Source of the DNA: Bacteroidales bacterium
GTDB taxonomy: Bacteria; Bacteroidota; Bacteroidia; Bacteroidales; VadinHA17
Reading direction: 5' to 3'
Length of the DNA stretch: 10,642 nt
Assembly: GCA_003501665.1 (NCBI GenBank)
Contig: DNOQ01000213.1
Coordinates: forward strand, 1 to 10,642
The notes below the pieces were generated by a model. It saw only the letters and a program-made list of their open reading frames with translations. It was not told where the DNA came from and did not search any database. The translations under genes were made by a program, and so were the position numbers. Below are positions 1-6,826 of this stretch, in pieces; the stretch's first letter is position 1; every line of letters begins with the position of its first letter.

Positions 1-322
1 GCCTCCCTGATTCCTGTGACTGGCTTATGATCAACCCGTAGCCGAACTGGTTTGTTATTTTTTCCATCCCTGCTATGGCTGTGGCCATAAAATAACTGTT
101 CAGTTTGGGAACCACCACTCCAATGGTTTCAGTGCTCTGCTTTCTCAGGCTGCTGGCAAACTTATTGCGCCTGTAACCCATTTCATTGGCCATATCCCTG
201 ATCCTTTCACAGGTTTCTTTTTTAATGTGGGGATGATCCTTAAGGCCTCTGCTTACCGTTGACGGCGATATATTCAGAGCTTTTGCAACATCATAAATTG
301 TAACCTCCTTGCTGTTTTCCAT
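1..322 (-). CDS. LacI-family transcriptional regulator, N-terminal part (runs off the left edge)
   Basis: The first 107 residues are visible, read right to left from ATG at 320-322. Residues 7-27 (VTIYDVAKALNISPSTVSRG) are a textbook LacI/GalR helix-turn-helix. The hinge helix follows around residues 50-63 (GYRRNKFASSLRKQ), with Leu59 at the place of the LacI/PurR leucine that wedges into the central CpG of the operator. The ligand-binding domain begins at about residue 66 (TIGVVVPKLNSYFMATAIAG). The start is set by homology: family members begin a few residues before this motif. There is no Shine-Dalgarno sequence, as is usual in Bacteroidota. A TATTTTTG promoter-like element lies 17 bases upstream and a CG-centred operator 65 bases upstream, so autoregulation is likely. 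The effector is unknown; the context suggests a sugar or sugar derivative taken up by the neighbouring SusCD system. The C-terminal portion lies outside the window. Confidence 0.95.
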   Translation of the reverse strand, partial: MENSKEVTIYDVAKALNISPSTVSRGLKDHPHIKKETCERIRDMANEMGYRRNKFASSLRKQSTETIGVVVPKLNSYFMATAIAGMEKITNQFGYGLIISQSQESGR

Positions 323-339
323 ATGATGGGATTCTGATA

Positions 340-347
340 CAAAAATA
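340..347 (-). promoter_or_regulatory. Putative -7 promoter element of the lacI-type gene
   Basis: On the minus strand the octamer is TATTTTTG, a full match to the Bacteroidota -7 consensus TAnnTTTG. It ends 17 bases before the ATG at 322, implying a very short leader. No TTG is seen at the expected -33 distance, and the surroundings are AT-rich, so a chance match is possible. The same octamer recurs before susC at 3576-3583. Confidence 0.35.
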
Positions 348-370
348 AAATAAATAGAAGTCCTGCGTAA

Positions 371-383
371 ATTTCCGGGAAAT
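371..383. promoter_or_regulatory. 13-base palindrome next to the operator
   Basis: ATTTCCGGGAAAT is a perfect dyad with 6-bp arms around one central base. It lies between the LacI-type operator (388-401) and the putative -7 element (340-347). It could be a second regulator site or chance. I see no second copy in the other control region. Confidence 0.3.
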
Positions 384-387
384 ATTC

Positions 388-401
388 TGCAACCGATTGC
401 A
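388..401. promoter_or_regulatory. LacI-type operator, copy 1
   Basis: TGCAACCGATTGCA is a near-perfect dyad (6 of 7 base pairs) centred on CG, the usual architecture of LacI/GalR-family operators. It sits 65 bases upstream of the LacI-type gene. Its exact reverse complement is the 14-mer at 3541-3554 in front of susC. Two identical CG-centred dyads in the two control regions next to a LacI-type gene make an operator the best reading. The likely binder is the protein encoded at 1-322. Confidence 0.75.
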
Positions 402-462
402 ATTAATATTTTTTTATTTATTTTTATTCGATATTTATGATCAGCTTTAATTCGGATTGCTG

Positions 463-688
463 GTTACTGGTTGCTGGTTGTTTGAAAATTTGAATAATGA
501 ATCCTCTCCGGAAAGTCGCAAAATTGTATAGTCACAAAGGCTCGAAGGCGCAAAGATTCTCAAAGATTTAATTTTTAACTACTTATCCTTGGTGCAACTT
601 AGTGTCTTTGTGTCTTCGTGGTAAAACTTACTTTTCAGACTGGACTCAATCTTGATTAACCGGCATTCATTAACCAGCAACCAGTAAC
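463..688. repeat. MITE-like intergenic element with nested inverted repeats
   Basis: The 17-mer GTTACTGGTTGCTGGTT at 463-479 is the exact reverse complement of 672-688. Inside it a second, imperfect pair is nested around nearly the same centre: 543-565 (CGAAGGCGCAAAG...) against 598-618 (...CTTTGTGTCTTCG). The left arm is built of heptads, TTGCTGG-TTACTGG-TTGCTGG at 457-477. The inner words resemble the CTTTGTGTCTTCGTGG-type intergenic repeats that I recall from many environmental Bacteroidota genomes. It encodes no protein. A non-autonomous mobile element or REP-like repeat is the best reading; I see no clear target-site duplication. Confidence 0.65.
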
Positions 689-716
689 TTCAGTTATATA
701 TTAAAAATGTAAGATA

Positions 717-1961
717 ATGCTAAGAAGAATCCTTTTCACCAGTATTACTGCCCTGGTTTCAGTATATTGTTACGGGCAGAAGATTGCGTCCTTCGAGGTA
801 TCTTTCGCAAAGGGGACCATGGGACTTGATATCCCTGTCAGTACCGATCTTGATAAAGTGACATACGTTTCGGACACTCTGCTGACTCTTTTTGAAATAA
901 GCGGGAAAACGAAAAACGAGATCCCGTTCCAGGTTGAACAGGGAAATCCCCGGAGACTGCACTGGATCGTAACGACCGGCACAAGCAGTCCGGAAAAACA
1001 TTTATATGAATTGCATAAAGGGAAAGCCAGGGATCAGTCCCTGGCAAAGGCATTAGCAAAAGATGGAGCACTGACAATCCATAAAGGTAACAAGAACCTT
1101 CTGCAGTATTGGTATAAAACTGTTTACCCGCCAAAGGGGGTGGATACTGCATATAAGCGGAGCGGATTCATCCACCCGTTATGGGCGCCACGCGGACAGG
1201 TCCTTACAAGGATACAACCACGGGATCATTACCATCATTATGGTATATGGAATCCATGGACTCATGTTGCCTTCGAGGGAGATACAATTGATTTCTGGAA
1301 TATCAATTCGAAGCAAGGCACAGTTCGCTTTGCTGATTTTGTGTCGGTTGAAAACGGAGCTGTCTTTTCTGAGTTCCGGGCCATACACGATCATATTGTT
1401 TTCAGAAAAGGAGGGGGAGAAAAGATAGCCATGAAAGAACTTCAGAGTGTACGGGTTTATCCTCCCGGGGGCAATCAGGATTTCTTTATTGTTGACTTTG
1501 ACATAAGACTTAACTGCGCCGGTGAGAGTCCTGTAAAGCTGCTGGAATACCGTTATGCCGGACTTGGATGGAGGACAACTGAAAAATGGGATAATAAAAA
1601 CAGTATGGTGCTGACATCTGAAGGCAAAACAAGAAAAGATGCCGATGGCAGTAAAGCCCGCTGGTGTATTGTGCAGGGGCAGATAGATGATGACTATGCC
1701 GGTGTAATAATGATGTCATTTCCATCTAATTACAACTTCCCGGAACCACTTAGAATCTGGCCTGAGAACCAGTACGGACGAGGTGATATGTTTGCTAACT
1801 TTTGCCCGACAAAAGATATGGACTGGTTGCTTCAACCCCGACAGGTCTATCTGCTGAAATACAGGTTTCTTGTCTATAACGGGAAAGTGGAAAAGGAAAA
1901 AGCTGAAAGTGCATGGAACTATTTTGCCTATCCCCCAAACGTTACCGTCAAACTGAATTAG
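717..1961 (+). CDS. Secreted DUF6807 ('PmoA family') protein
   Basis: A 414-residue protein with a signal peptide (about residues 1-20, cleavage before Gln21 as is common in Bacteroidota). The DUF6807 core is recognisable from RSGFIHPLWAPRG (148-160) through the His cluster RDHYHHYGIWNPW (169-181) and IDFWN (191-195). The C-terminal signature YLLKYRFLVYNGK lies at 378-390. Residues 22-145 would be an N-terminal beta-rich region. The biochemical role of the family is not settled; histidines 171, 173 and 174 are candidates for a metal or active site. The 'PmoA/methane oxygenase' family name does not mean particulate methane monooxygenase. Family members often accompany Gfo/Idh/MocA oxidoreductases and SusCD pairs, as here. 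The stop is 2 bp from the stop of the converging oxidoreductase gene. A second DUF6807 gene lies at 10204. The MITE-like repeat ends 28 bp before the start codon. Confidence 0.85.
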   Translation: MLRRILFTSITALVSVYCYGQKIASFEVSFAKGTMGLDIPVSTDLDKVTYVSDTLLTLFEISGKTKNEIPFQVEQGNPRRLHWIVTTGTSSPEKHLYELHKGKARDQSLAKALAKDGALTIHKGNKNLLQYWYKTVYPPKGVDTAYKRSGFIHPLWAPRGQVLTRIQPRDHYHHYGIWNPWTHVAFEGDTIDFWNINSKQGTVRFADFVSVENGAVFSEFRAIHDHIVFRKGGGEKIAMKELQSVRVYPPGGNQDFFIVDFDIRLNCAGESPVKLLEYRYAGLGWRTTEKWDNKNSMVLTSEGKTRKDADGSKARWCIVQGQIDDDYAGVIMMSFPSNYNFPEPLRIWPENQYGRGDMFANFCPTKDMDWLLQPRQVYLLKYRFLVYNGKVEKEKAESAWNYFAYPPNVTVKLN

Positions 1962-1963
1962 AC

Positions 1964-3439
1964 CTAAACCATATCCGGAATATTGTATGGTTTACGACCT
2001 CCTCTTGGTCGTGCGAGATAGGAATTGGCTTCATCATCATCTACAAATCTTTCGGTTTTACCATCAAACATCAGCTTCCTGCCGGTTCTGTACGCTATAC
2101 ACCCCAGAAGCGCCTGTACGGTTGATATATGTCCGGTTTCCACATCGCTGTTAAGATCCTCCCGTTTACGGCTCTTTACACAGTCAATGAAATTCATGAA
2201 ATGGGGGTCAATTCCGGCTTTGGATAGTTCATCAGCTCTTGCATCGAATGGTAAATCTGCTGAAGTAATAGTCACAGTTGGTTGCGGTAAATCTCTCGAA
2301 AATCCTCCCCGGATCACACCTGCAGAAAGTTGACCCTGTGTACTCCTGGCGGATGTTTCTCCCTGTGAAGCAGGAGCAGGGGAAGTGTTGGCGGAGGGAA
2401 GCCTGTGTCCGGTATCATCATCTGTTACCCAGGCCTGGAAAGTACTACCCCTAAGATAAGCCCAACCCTTTACCCCATACCATTCAATATCACCTGATCC
2501 TCCCGGATTAGGAAGGCTCCTTATCTCCAATTCCATTATTTTACCACTTGCATACTCATAAACTGCGATCTGGAAATTGGGTACTTCCTGATCTGAATCC
2601 CATCCGTAAAAGCCGCCGGAGCAGGATATCCTCATTGGATGTTCATCTATGTTCATACCCTGGCGAACTCTGTCCATAGGATGTATGCCGTTAGCTGAAA
2701 GTTCGCTTGTACTTGTATCCCAATACCAGTGCCAGTTATAAAGAAAATGGTTCTTATTGAAAGGGATCATAGGTGCCGGTCCCCGGAAAAGATCCCAGTT
2801 GACACCATCAGGGACAGGTCCATCCGGCTCTCTTCCAATCGTATAACGACGTTTAAACTCATAACCCCTCCCCATATAAACATCCCCTATCAGACCCTGC
2901 TGGATTAATTCGATTGCTTTCCGGCTGACTCTGTTGCTGCGATGCTGTGTTCCCAGTTGTACTAACCTGTTATACTTTCTTGCAGCCTGAACCATTTTTC
3001 TGCTTTCATCGATTGTGTGAGAACCTGGCTTTTCGACATATACATCCTTCCCCGCCTGACATGCGTGTATAGTCATAAGAGCGTGCCAATAATCCGGAGT
3101 TGCAATTGCAACGACATCTATATTTTTATCGTCCAATAGCTTACGATAGTCTGCAACCATCTTCAGAGGTTTCGGGCCACCAAGGTCTTCGATGGCTTTG
3201 ATAGCACCAGGAAAAAGATAATCAACAGGATCGCATAATGCTACAACCCTGGTATCCTTGATTTTTGTAAAGTTCGCAGAATGTGATTTTCCGCGGCCAT
3301 TGATCCCGCAAACAGCTACATTAATAAGATCACTCGGTTTTTGTTGTACATAGTTCCTGATATAGGCAGGTGCCCCCAGAGCCACACCTGCCGAAGCAAG
3401 CATTGATTCTTTAATGAATACGCGACGTTTTAATTTCAT
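1964..3439 (-). CDS. Gfo/Idh/MocA-family oxidoreductase with Tat-like signal
   Basis: A 491-residue NAD(P)-dependent oxidoreductase, probably exported folded. Residues 4-10 (KRRVFIK), followed by a mild hydrophobic stretch to about residue 25, form a Tat-type leader. The Rossmann fold begins at about 39 (INVAVCGINGRG, glycine motif 45-50). The family EKP motif is at 136-138, followed by LGTQHRSN (162-169) and a His-containing NGIHPMD (250-256). The C-terminus carries NFIDCVKSRK (416-425) and DDDEANS (467-473), shared with the paralogue at 8821. The Asp usually four residues before the catalytic His is absent (Ala249). A low-complexity Ser/Thr/Ala/Gln segment at 349-374 looks inserted. The likely substrate is a sugar or glycoside; the reaction is not known. 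An NAD-dependent glycosidase of the GH109 type, which shares this fold, is an alternative. The gene diverges from susC and shares its control region. Confidence 0.9.
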   Translation of the reverse strand: MKLKRRVFIKESMLASAGVALGAPAYIRNYVQQKPSDLINVAVCGINGRGKSHSANFTKIKDTRVVALCDPVDYLFPGAIKAIEDLGGPKPLKMVADYRKLLDDKNIDVVAIATPDYWHALMTIHACQAGKDVYVEKPGSHTIDESRKMVQAARKYNRLVQLGTQHRSNRVSRKAIELIQQGLIGDVYMGRGYEFKRRYTIGREPDGPVPDGVNWDLFRGPAPMIPFNKNHFLYNWHWYWDTSTSELSANGIHPMDRVRQGMNIDEHPMRISCSGGFYGWDSDQEVPNFQIAVYEYASGKIMELEIRSLPNPGGSGDIEWYGVKGWAYLRGSTFQAWVTDDDTGHRLPSANTSPAPASQGETSARSTQGQLSAGVIRGGFSRDLPQPTVTITSADLPFDARADELSKAGIDPHFMNFIDCVKSRKREDLNSDVETGHISTVQALLGCIAYRTGRKLMFDGKTERFVDDDEANSYLARPRGGRKPYNIPDMV

Positions 3440-3445
3440 TTTCAG

Positions 3446-3452
3446 ACCTCCT
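3446..3452 (-). promoter_or_regulatory. Canonical Shine-Dalgarno sequence
   Basis: AGGAGGT on the minus strand lies 6 bases before the ATG at 3439, and supports that start. It is notable because the lacI-type, susC, susD and 8821 starts lack such a motif, which is the norm in Bacteroidota. Confidence 0.6.
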
Positions 3453-3540
3453 GATTTTATAATTAATGATTATATAATAAAATGAACAATACTAAATTAT
3501 ACTCTTTCTATCAAATTTTCTTAACTTTTATTAATTTTTT

Positions 3541-3554
3541 TGCAATCGGTTGCA
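3541..3554. promoter_or_regulatory. LacI-type operator, copy 2
   Basis: TGCAATCGGTTGCA is the exact reverse complement of the site at 388-401, a CG-centred dyad with one mismatched pair. It lies in the divergent region, 101 bases upstream of the oxidoreductase start and 165 bases upstream of susC. Its TTG (3550-3552) could serve as the -33 element of a susC promoter, so a bound repressor would block polymerase. This links the regulator at 1-322 to the uptake genes. Confidence 0.78.
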
Positions 3555-3583
3555 TATTAGGAAATTATTTTTTATTATTTTTG
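3550..3583 (+). promoter_or_regulatory. Putative susC promoter (TTG / TATTTTTG)
   Basis: TATTTTTG at 3576-3583 fully matches the Bacteroidota -7 consensus TAnnTTTG. The TTG at 3550-3552, inside the operator, is 23 bases upstream, slightly longer than the commonly quoted 19-21. Transcription would begin near 3590, giving an untranslated leader of about 130 bases. The AT-rich context weakens the call. Confidence 0.4.
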
Positions 3584-3719
3584 ATTAGCGGTACGGGCTG
3601 AAAATAACCTGATTATGTTAATTATCTGTACCTGAGCTATTTCTGTTTCTTATAATGAAAACACATATTGTATTTTATATCATTATTAATCCATTTTATC
3701 AACCTATTAAATTAATTCT

Positions 3720-6700
3720 ATGAAGAAAATCCTTCTGTTGCTGATTGTTTTGGCCGGATTCTCAATGAGTCTGGCAGCGCAAAAAGTAGTTACCGGAAGA
3801 GTAACGGATCAAGATCTTAATCCACTGGGCGGAGTTTCGGTTCTGATAAAAGGAACAACCGTTGGCACACTTACTGATGCCGATGGCAGGTTCAGTTTAA
3901 CCATTCCGGCCGAAGCCAAAGTCCTCTCCTTTTCCTTTATAGGAATGAAATCGTCTGACCTTGAAATGGGTACCCGCACAAATTTCGACGTGGTGATGAG
4001 TGTCGACGTCGGACTGCTCGACGAGGTTATCGTAATTGGTTATGGTACAGTTAAAAAGCGCGATCTCACCGGAGCTGTCACCCGTATCAATGCAGAAGAG
4101 CTTCAAACAGAAGCATCAGCAAATGTGACTTCAATGCTGAGAGGAGCTATTCCCGGTTTGTCTGTCGGGTTCAATATTACCCCTAAAGGAATCAGCAATC
4201 CGCAGGAAATGCTGATAAGGGGAGAGACCTCCCTGCGAGCTGATGCTAATGCTCAGGCAAATGCCAATGCACCACTTATCGTTGTTGACGGAATGATTTA
4301 TTATGGCGACCTGGCTGATATTAATCCCGTTGACATTGAATCTTTTGACATCCTGAAAGATGCATCTTCAGCAGCAATTTACGGAGCCCGTGCTTCAAAC
4401 GGGGTTATCCTGATTACCACCAAAAAAGGCAGACAGGGCAAACCAATAATAAATGTCAGCACCAGCACTGGGATAGCTTATATCTCCCCGGCTCATTTCG
4501 ATCTCATGAACGGGGAACAGTTCATCGCCCGCAGAAAAGCTGGCTTTGAGGCTAACGAACGAAACCAGATCATGATCGGTGCTGGTTATTATAATTCCCC
4601 TGATGACCTGCCGTCAGGTGTCACTCTGGATCAGTGGAAAGCTTACGACGGGTCAAGTGCAGCAACTGACCTGACTGCAGTCTGGCTGAACAGAATAGGA
4701 TTTGCCGCTGTTGAAATTGATAATTACCAGAAAGGAAGAGAAACTGATTTCAGCAAATATACATGGCAGACAGGCCTTACACAGGATTATAATCTTAGTG
4801 TCTCAGGAAGTTCAAGGGAAATATCATATTATCTGTCGTTAGGGTACGCTAATAATGAAGGGATCAGATATAATGAAAGCTTCAACACGATCCGTTCCCG
4901 ACTCAACCTTGAAGCCAATATTACAGACTGGCTGAAAGTGGGTACAAATACCCAGATCGCTTTCCGGGATGAAAGCCCCATAGTAATCGGAAGAAGCTTT
5001 TATAATACTCCTTATTCATCAATGTATGAAGATGATGGTGTTACACTCACATTTTCACCATCGGGTTACGTAAATGCCCCGAATTTCTGGTATGAATTGG
5101 TTTACCATGACAGGTTCATTAAATACAATACCATGAACAGCAAAATTTACGGGACAATTGCTTTCCCTTTCGGAATTACTTTTACATCGGAGTTCATACC
5201 CAGGTTTAACTGGAACAGAAATTACCAGTCATGGTCGTCACAACATCCGAACTGGGCTGTTGAAGGAGGCCGGGCCTCAAGACAGAATACCACCATTTTT
5301 GAATGGCAGGTTAACAACATGCTTAAATGGAACAGGACATTTGGCATACATACTTTCGATGTAACCCTTGTTCAGAATGCCGAGAAATACCAGTACTGGC
5401 GTGATTATATGTACCGGAGGCGTTTCCTGCCAAGCGATGTACTTGGCTATCACAGAATGCAGGCCGGTTCGGAAGATATGGAGATTTCAAGCGACGATCA
5501 GGTAAGCACGGGTGATGCTCTGTTGGCCCGTCTTAATTATACACTGACGTCAAGATATAATTTCACAGCTTCTTACAGACGTGATGGTTATTCTGCATTT
5601 GGCCAGAAAAATCCACGCGCTTCCTTCTGGTCATTGGCAGGAGGATGGACCATCAGCGAAGAGAGCTTTTTTAATATCCCATGGATCGATCAGCTGAAAC
5701 TAAGACTCTCGTATGGTACAAACGGGAATCGTGGTGTAGGTATTTATGATGCTCTTTCTGACCTTGGGACAGGTAAATTTGTACTGATTACGGGTGGAAC
5801 TCCCGGATATACATCCCTGTTATATACAAACCGTATGGCCAATTCCAGTCTGAAATGGGAACGTACAAGCGCTTTTAACCTCGGGCTTGACCTTGCAATC
5901 TTAAAAGGCAGATTAAGAGGGAATATTGAAGGTTATTATATGATAACCAAAGATCTGTTGATCCCAAGGCTGTTACCTAACATTACCGGCTATGCCAGTG
6001 TAATGGCCAATCTGGGACAGGTTGATAACAAGGGAATAGAACTGACCATTAATTCAATAAATATCGGAACCAGAAACTTCACATGGGCTACAGACCTGTC
6101 ACTTGCACATAACAGGAATAAGATAGTCCATCTTTATGGTGATTACGTAACTGATCCGCTCACGGGAGAATCAAAAGAACAGGATGACATAATTAACCAG
6201 TGGTTCATAGGCCATGCTATCGATCAGATATGGGATTATAAAACACTTGGTATCTGGCAGCAGAATGAAGCTGCTGAAGCTGCAGCTTATTCAAGGTCTC
6301 CCGGCGACTACAAGCTGGAAGATCTGAACAGTGACGGTTATTATACCAATGCCGACAAGCAATTTCAGGGCTACAGGAGACCGGTTGTAAGGCTTACGTT
6401 AAGAAACACCTTTCAGTATAAAAATTTTGAGCTGACTGTTAAAATGTATTCCAACCTCGGACATTATCAGGCAAATCAATATGTAAGGAATAATGAAGCA
6501 TTTTACGACAGGTCAACCTATTATAATGTACCATACTGGACCCCGGAAAATCCCGGAAACACCTGGGCGAGGATTGACAGTTACGAAACCGGATTCGATG
6601 TTTGGCAAAACAACTCATTCGTAAGGATCGATAATATTTCATTATCGTATGACGTACCCGGGAAATTTCTGAACAGATTTAAAATTGCCGGTTGCAGGTT

Positions 6701-6815
6701 CTCGGTTGTATCGGAAAATTCATACGTGATAGCACCCTGGTGGTCGTGGATGGATCCGGAATATAATGACTATTCTCCGTCCTACCTGTCATTTAAAATT
6801 AATGTAACTCTTTAA
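3720..6815 (+). CDS. susC: SusC/RagA-family TonB-dependent outer-membrane transporter
   Basis: A 1031-residue protein of normal SusC length. The signal peptide ends at Ala20-Gln21. A carboxypeptidase-regulatory-like beta domain occupies about 22-96 (VTGRVTDQDLNPLGGVSVLI). The SusC signature DEVIVIGYGTVKKRDLTGAV (101-120) opens the plug domain. The plug continues through MLRGAIPGLSV (139-149), PLIVVDG (185-191) and DILKDASSAAIYGARASNGV (210-229). The remaining roughly 780 residues form the barrel, with EDLNSDGYY near the C-terminus as in many SusC proteins. There is no extra N-terminal STN signalling domain, so control by an anti-sigma factor is unlikely and LacI-type control fits. An Ala/Asn-rich run lies at residues 174-184 in the plug. 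It should import, with the lipoprotein encoded 11 bp downstream, an oligosaccharide or glycoside of unknown identity. No Shine-Dalgarno sequence precedes the ATG. Confidence 0.95.
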   Translation: MKKILLLLIVLAGFSMSLAAQKVVTGRVTDQDLNPLGGVSVLIKGTTVGTLTDADGRFSLTIPAEAKVLSFSFIGMKSSDLEMGTRTNFDVVMSVDVGLLDEVIVIGYGTVKKRDLTGAVTRINAEELQTEASANVTSMLRGAIPGLSVGFNITPKGISNPQEMLIRGETSLRADANAQANANAPLIVVDGMIYYGDLADINPVDIESFDILKDASSAAIYGARASNGVILITTKKGRQGKPIINVSTSTGIAYISPAHFDLMNGEQFIARRKAGFEANERNQIMIGAGYYNSPDDLPSGVTLDQWKAYDGSSAATDLTAVWLNRIGFAAVEIDNYQKGRETDFSKYTWQTGLTQDYNLSVSGSSREISYYLSLGYANNEGIRYNESFNTIRSRLNLEANITDWLKVGTNTQIAFRDESPIVIGRSFYNTPYSSMYEDDGVTLTFSPSGYVNAPNFWYELVYHDRFIKYNTMNSKIYGTIAFPFGITFTSEFIPRFNWNRNYQSWSSQHPNWAVEGGRASRQNTTIFEWQVNNMLKWNRTFGIHTFDVTLVQNAEKYQYWRDYMYRRRFLPSDVLGYHRMQAGSEDMEISSDDQVSTGDALLARLNYTLTSRYNFTASYRRDGYSAFGQKNPRASFWSLAGGWTISEESFFNIPWIDQLKLRLSYGTNGNRGVGIYDALSDLGTGKFVLITGGTPGYTSLLYTNRMANSSLKWERTSAFNLGLDLAILKGRLRGNIEGYYMITKDLLIPRLLPNITGYASVMANLGQVDNKGIELTINSINIGTRNFTWATDLSLAHNRNKIVHLYGDYVTDPLTGESKEQDDIINQWFIGHAIDQIWDYKTLGIWQQNEAAEAAAYSRSPGDYKLEDLNSDGYYTNADKQFQGYRRPVVRLTLRNTFQYKNFELTVKMYSNLGHYQANQYVRNNEAFYDRSTYYNVPYWTPENPGNTWARIDSYETGFDVWQNNSFVRIDNISLSYDVPGKFLNRFKIAGCRFSVVSENSYVIAPWWSWMDPEYNDYSPSYLSFKINVTL

Positions 6816-6826
6816 AGATAAAAAAC

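Larger units (their letters stand above)
323..716. other. Intergenic control region between the lacI-type and DUF6807 genes
   Basis: This 394-base gap between divergent genes has no credible coding sequence. Its left third is AT-rich control DNA (promoter-like element, palindrome and operator, listed separately). Its right part is largely the inverted-repeat element at 463-688. The stretch 402-455 is almost pure A/T and includes TATTTTTA at 419-426, 19 bases after the operator's TTG, a near match to a rightward promoter. An ATG-TAA start-stop pair lies at 707-712, just before the DUF6807 start at 717. Confidence 0.7.

Noticed and set aside
297..308. AAGGAGGT on the minus strand as a ribosome binding site for a shorter lacI-type start
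   Set aside because: It lies within codons for Lys5-Glu6-Val7 and no in-frame ATG or GTG follows at a suitable distance before the helix-turn-helix.
457..480. Heptad repeats as a possible CRISPR or microsatellite array
   Set aside because: There are only three units with no spacers. They form one arm of the larger inverted repeat.
707..712. ATG-TAA start-stop pair as a regulatory mini-ORF before the DUF6807 gene
   Set aside because: It is a six-base motif in AT-rich DNA and easily arises by chance. No supporting signal is seen.
838..1152. Open frame of 104 codons on the minus strand inside the first DUF6807 gene
   Set aside because: It is antisense to a convincingly conserved protein, with no family resemblance and no signals of its own.
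717..1961. Methane monooxygenase subunit suggested by the 'PmoA' family name
   Set aside because: There are no multiple membrane helices and no methane-oxidation neighbours. The match is to DUF6807, a soluble secreted family.
2025..2333. Open frame of 102 codons on the plus strand within the first oxidoreductase gene
   Set aside because: It is antisense to a well-supported gene and its translation is low-complexity without recognisable motifs.
3517..3524. Minus-strand AAAATTTG near 3517-3524 as the -7 element of the first oxidoreductase
   Set aside because: It has a mismatch in the leading TA pair. Its 23-base distance to the operator's TTG mirrors the susC side, but in such AT-rich DNA the match is too weak to call.
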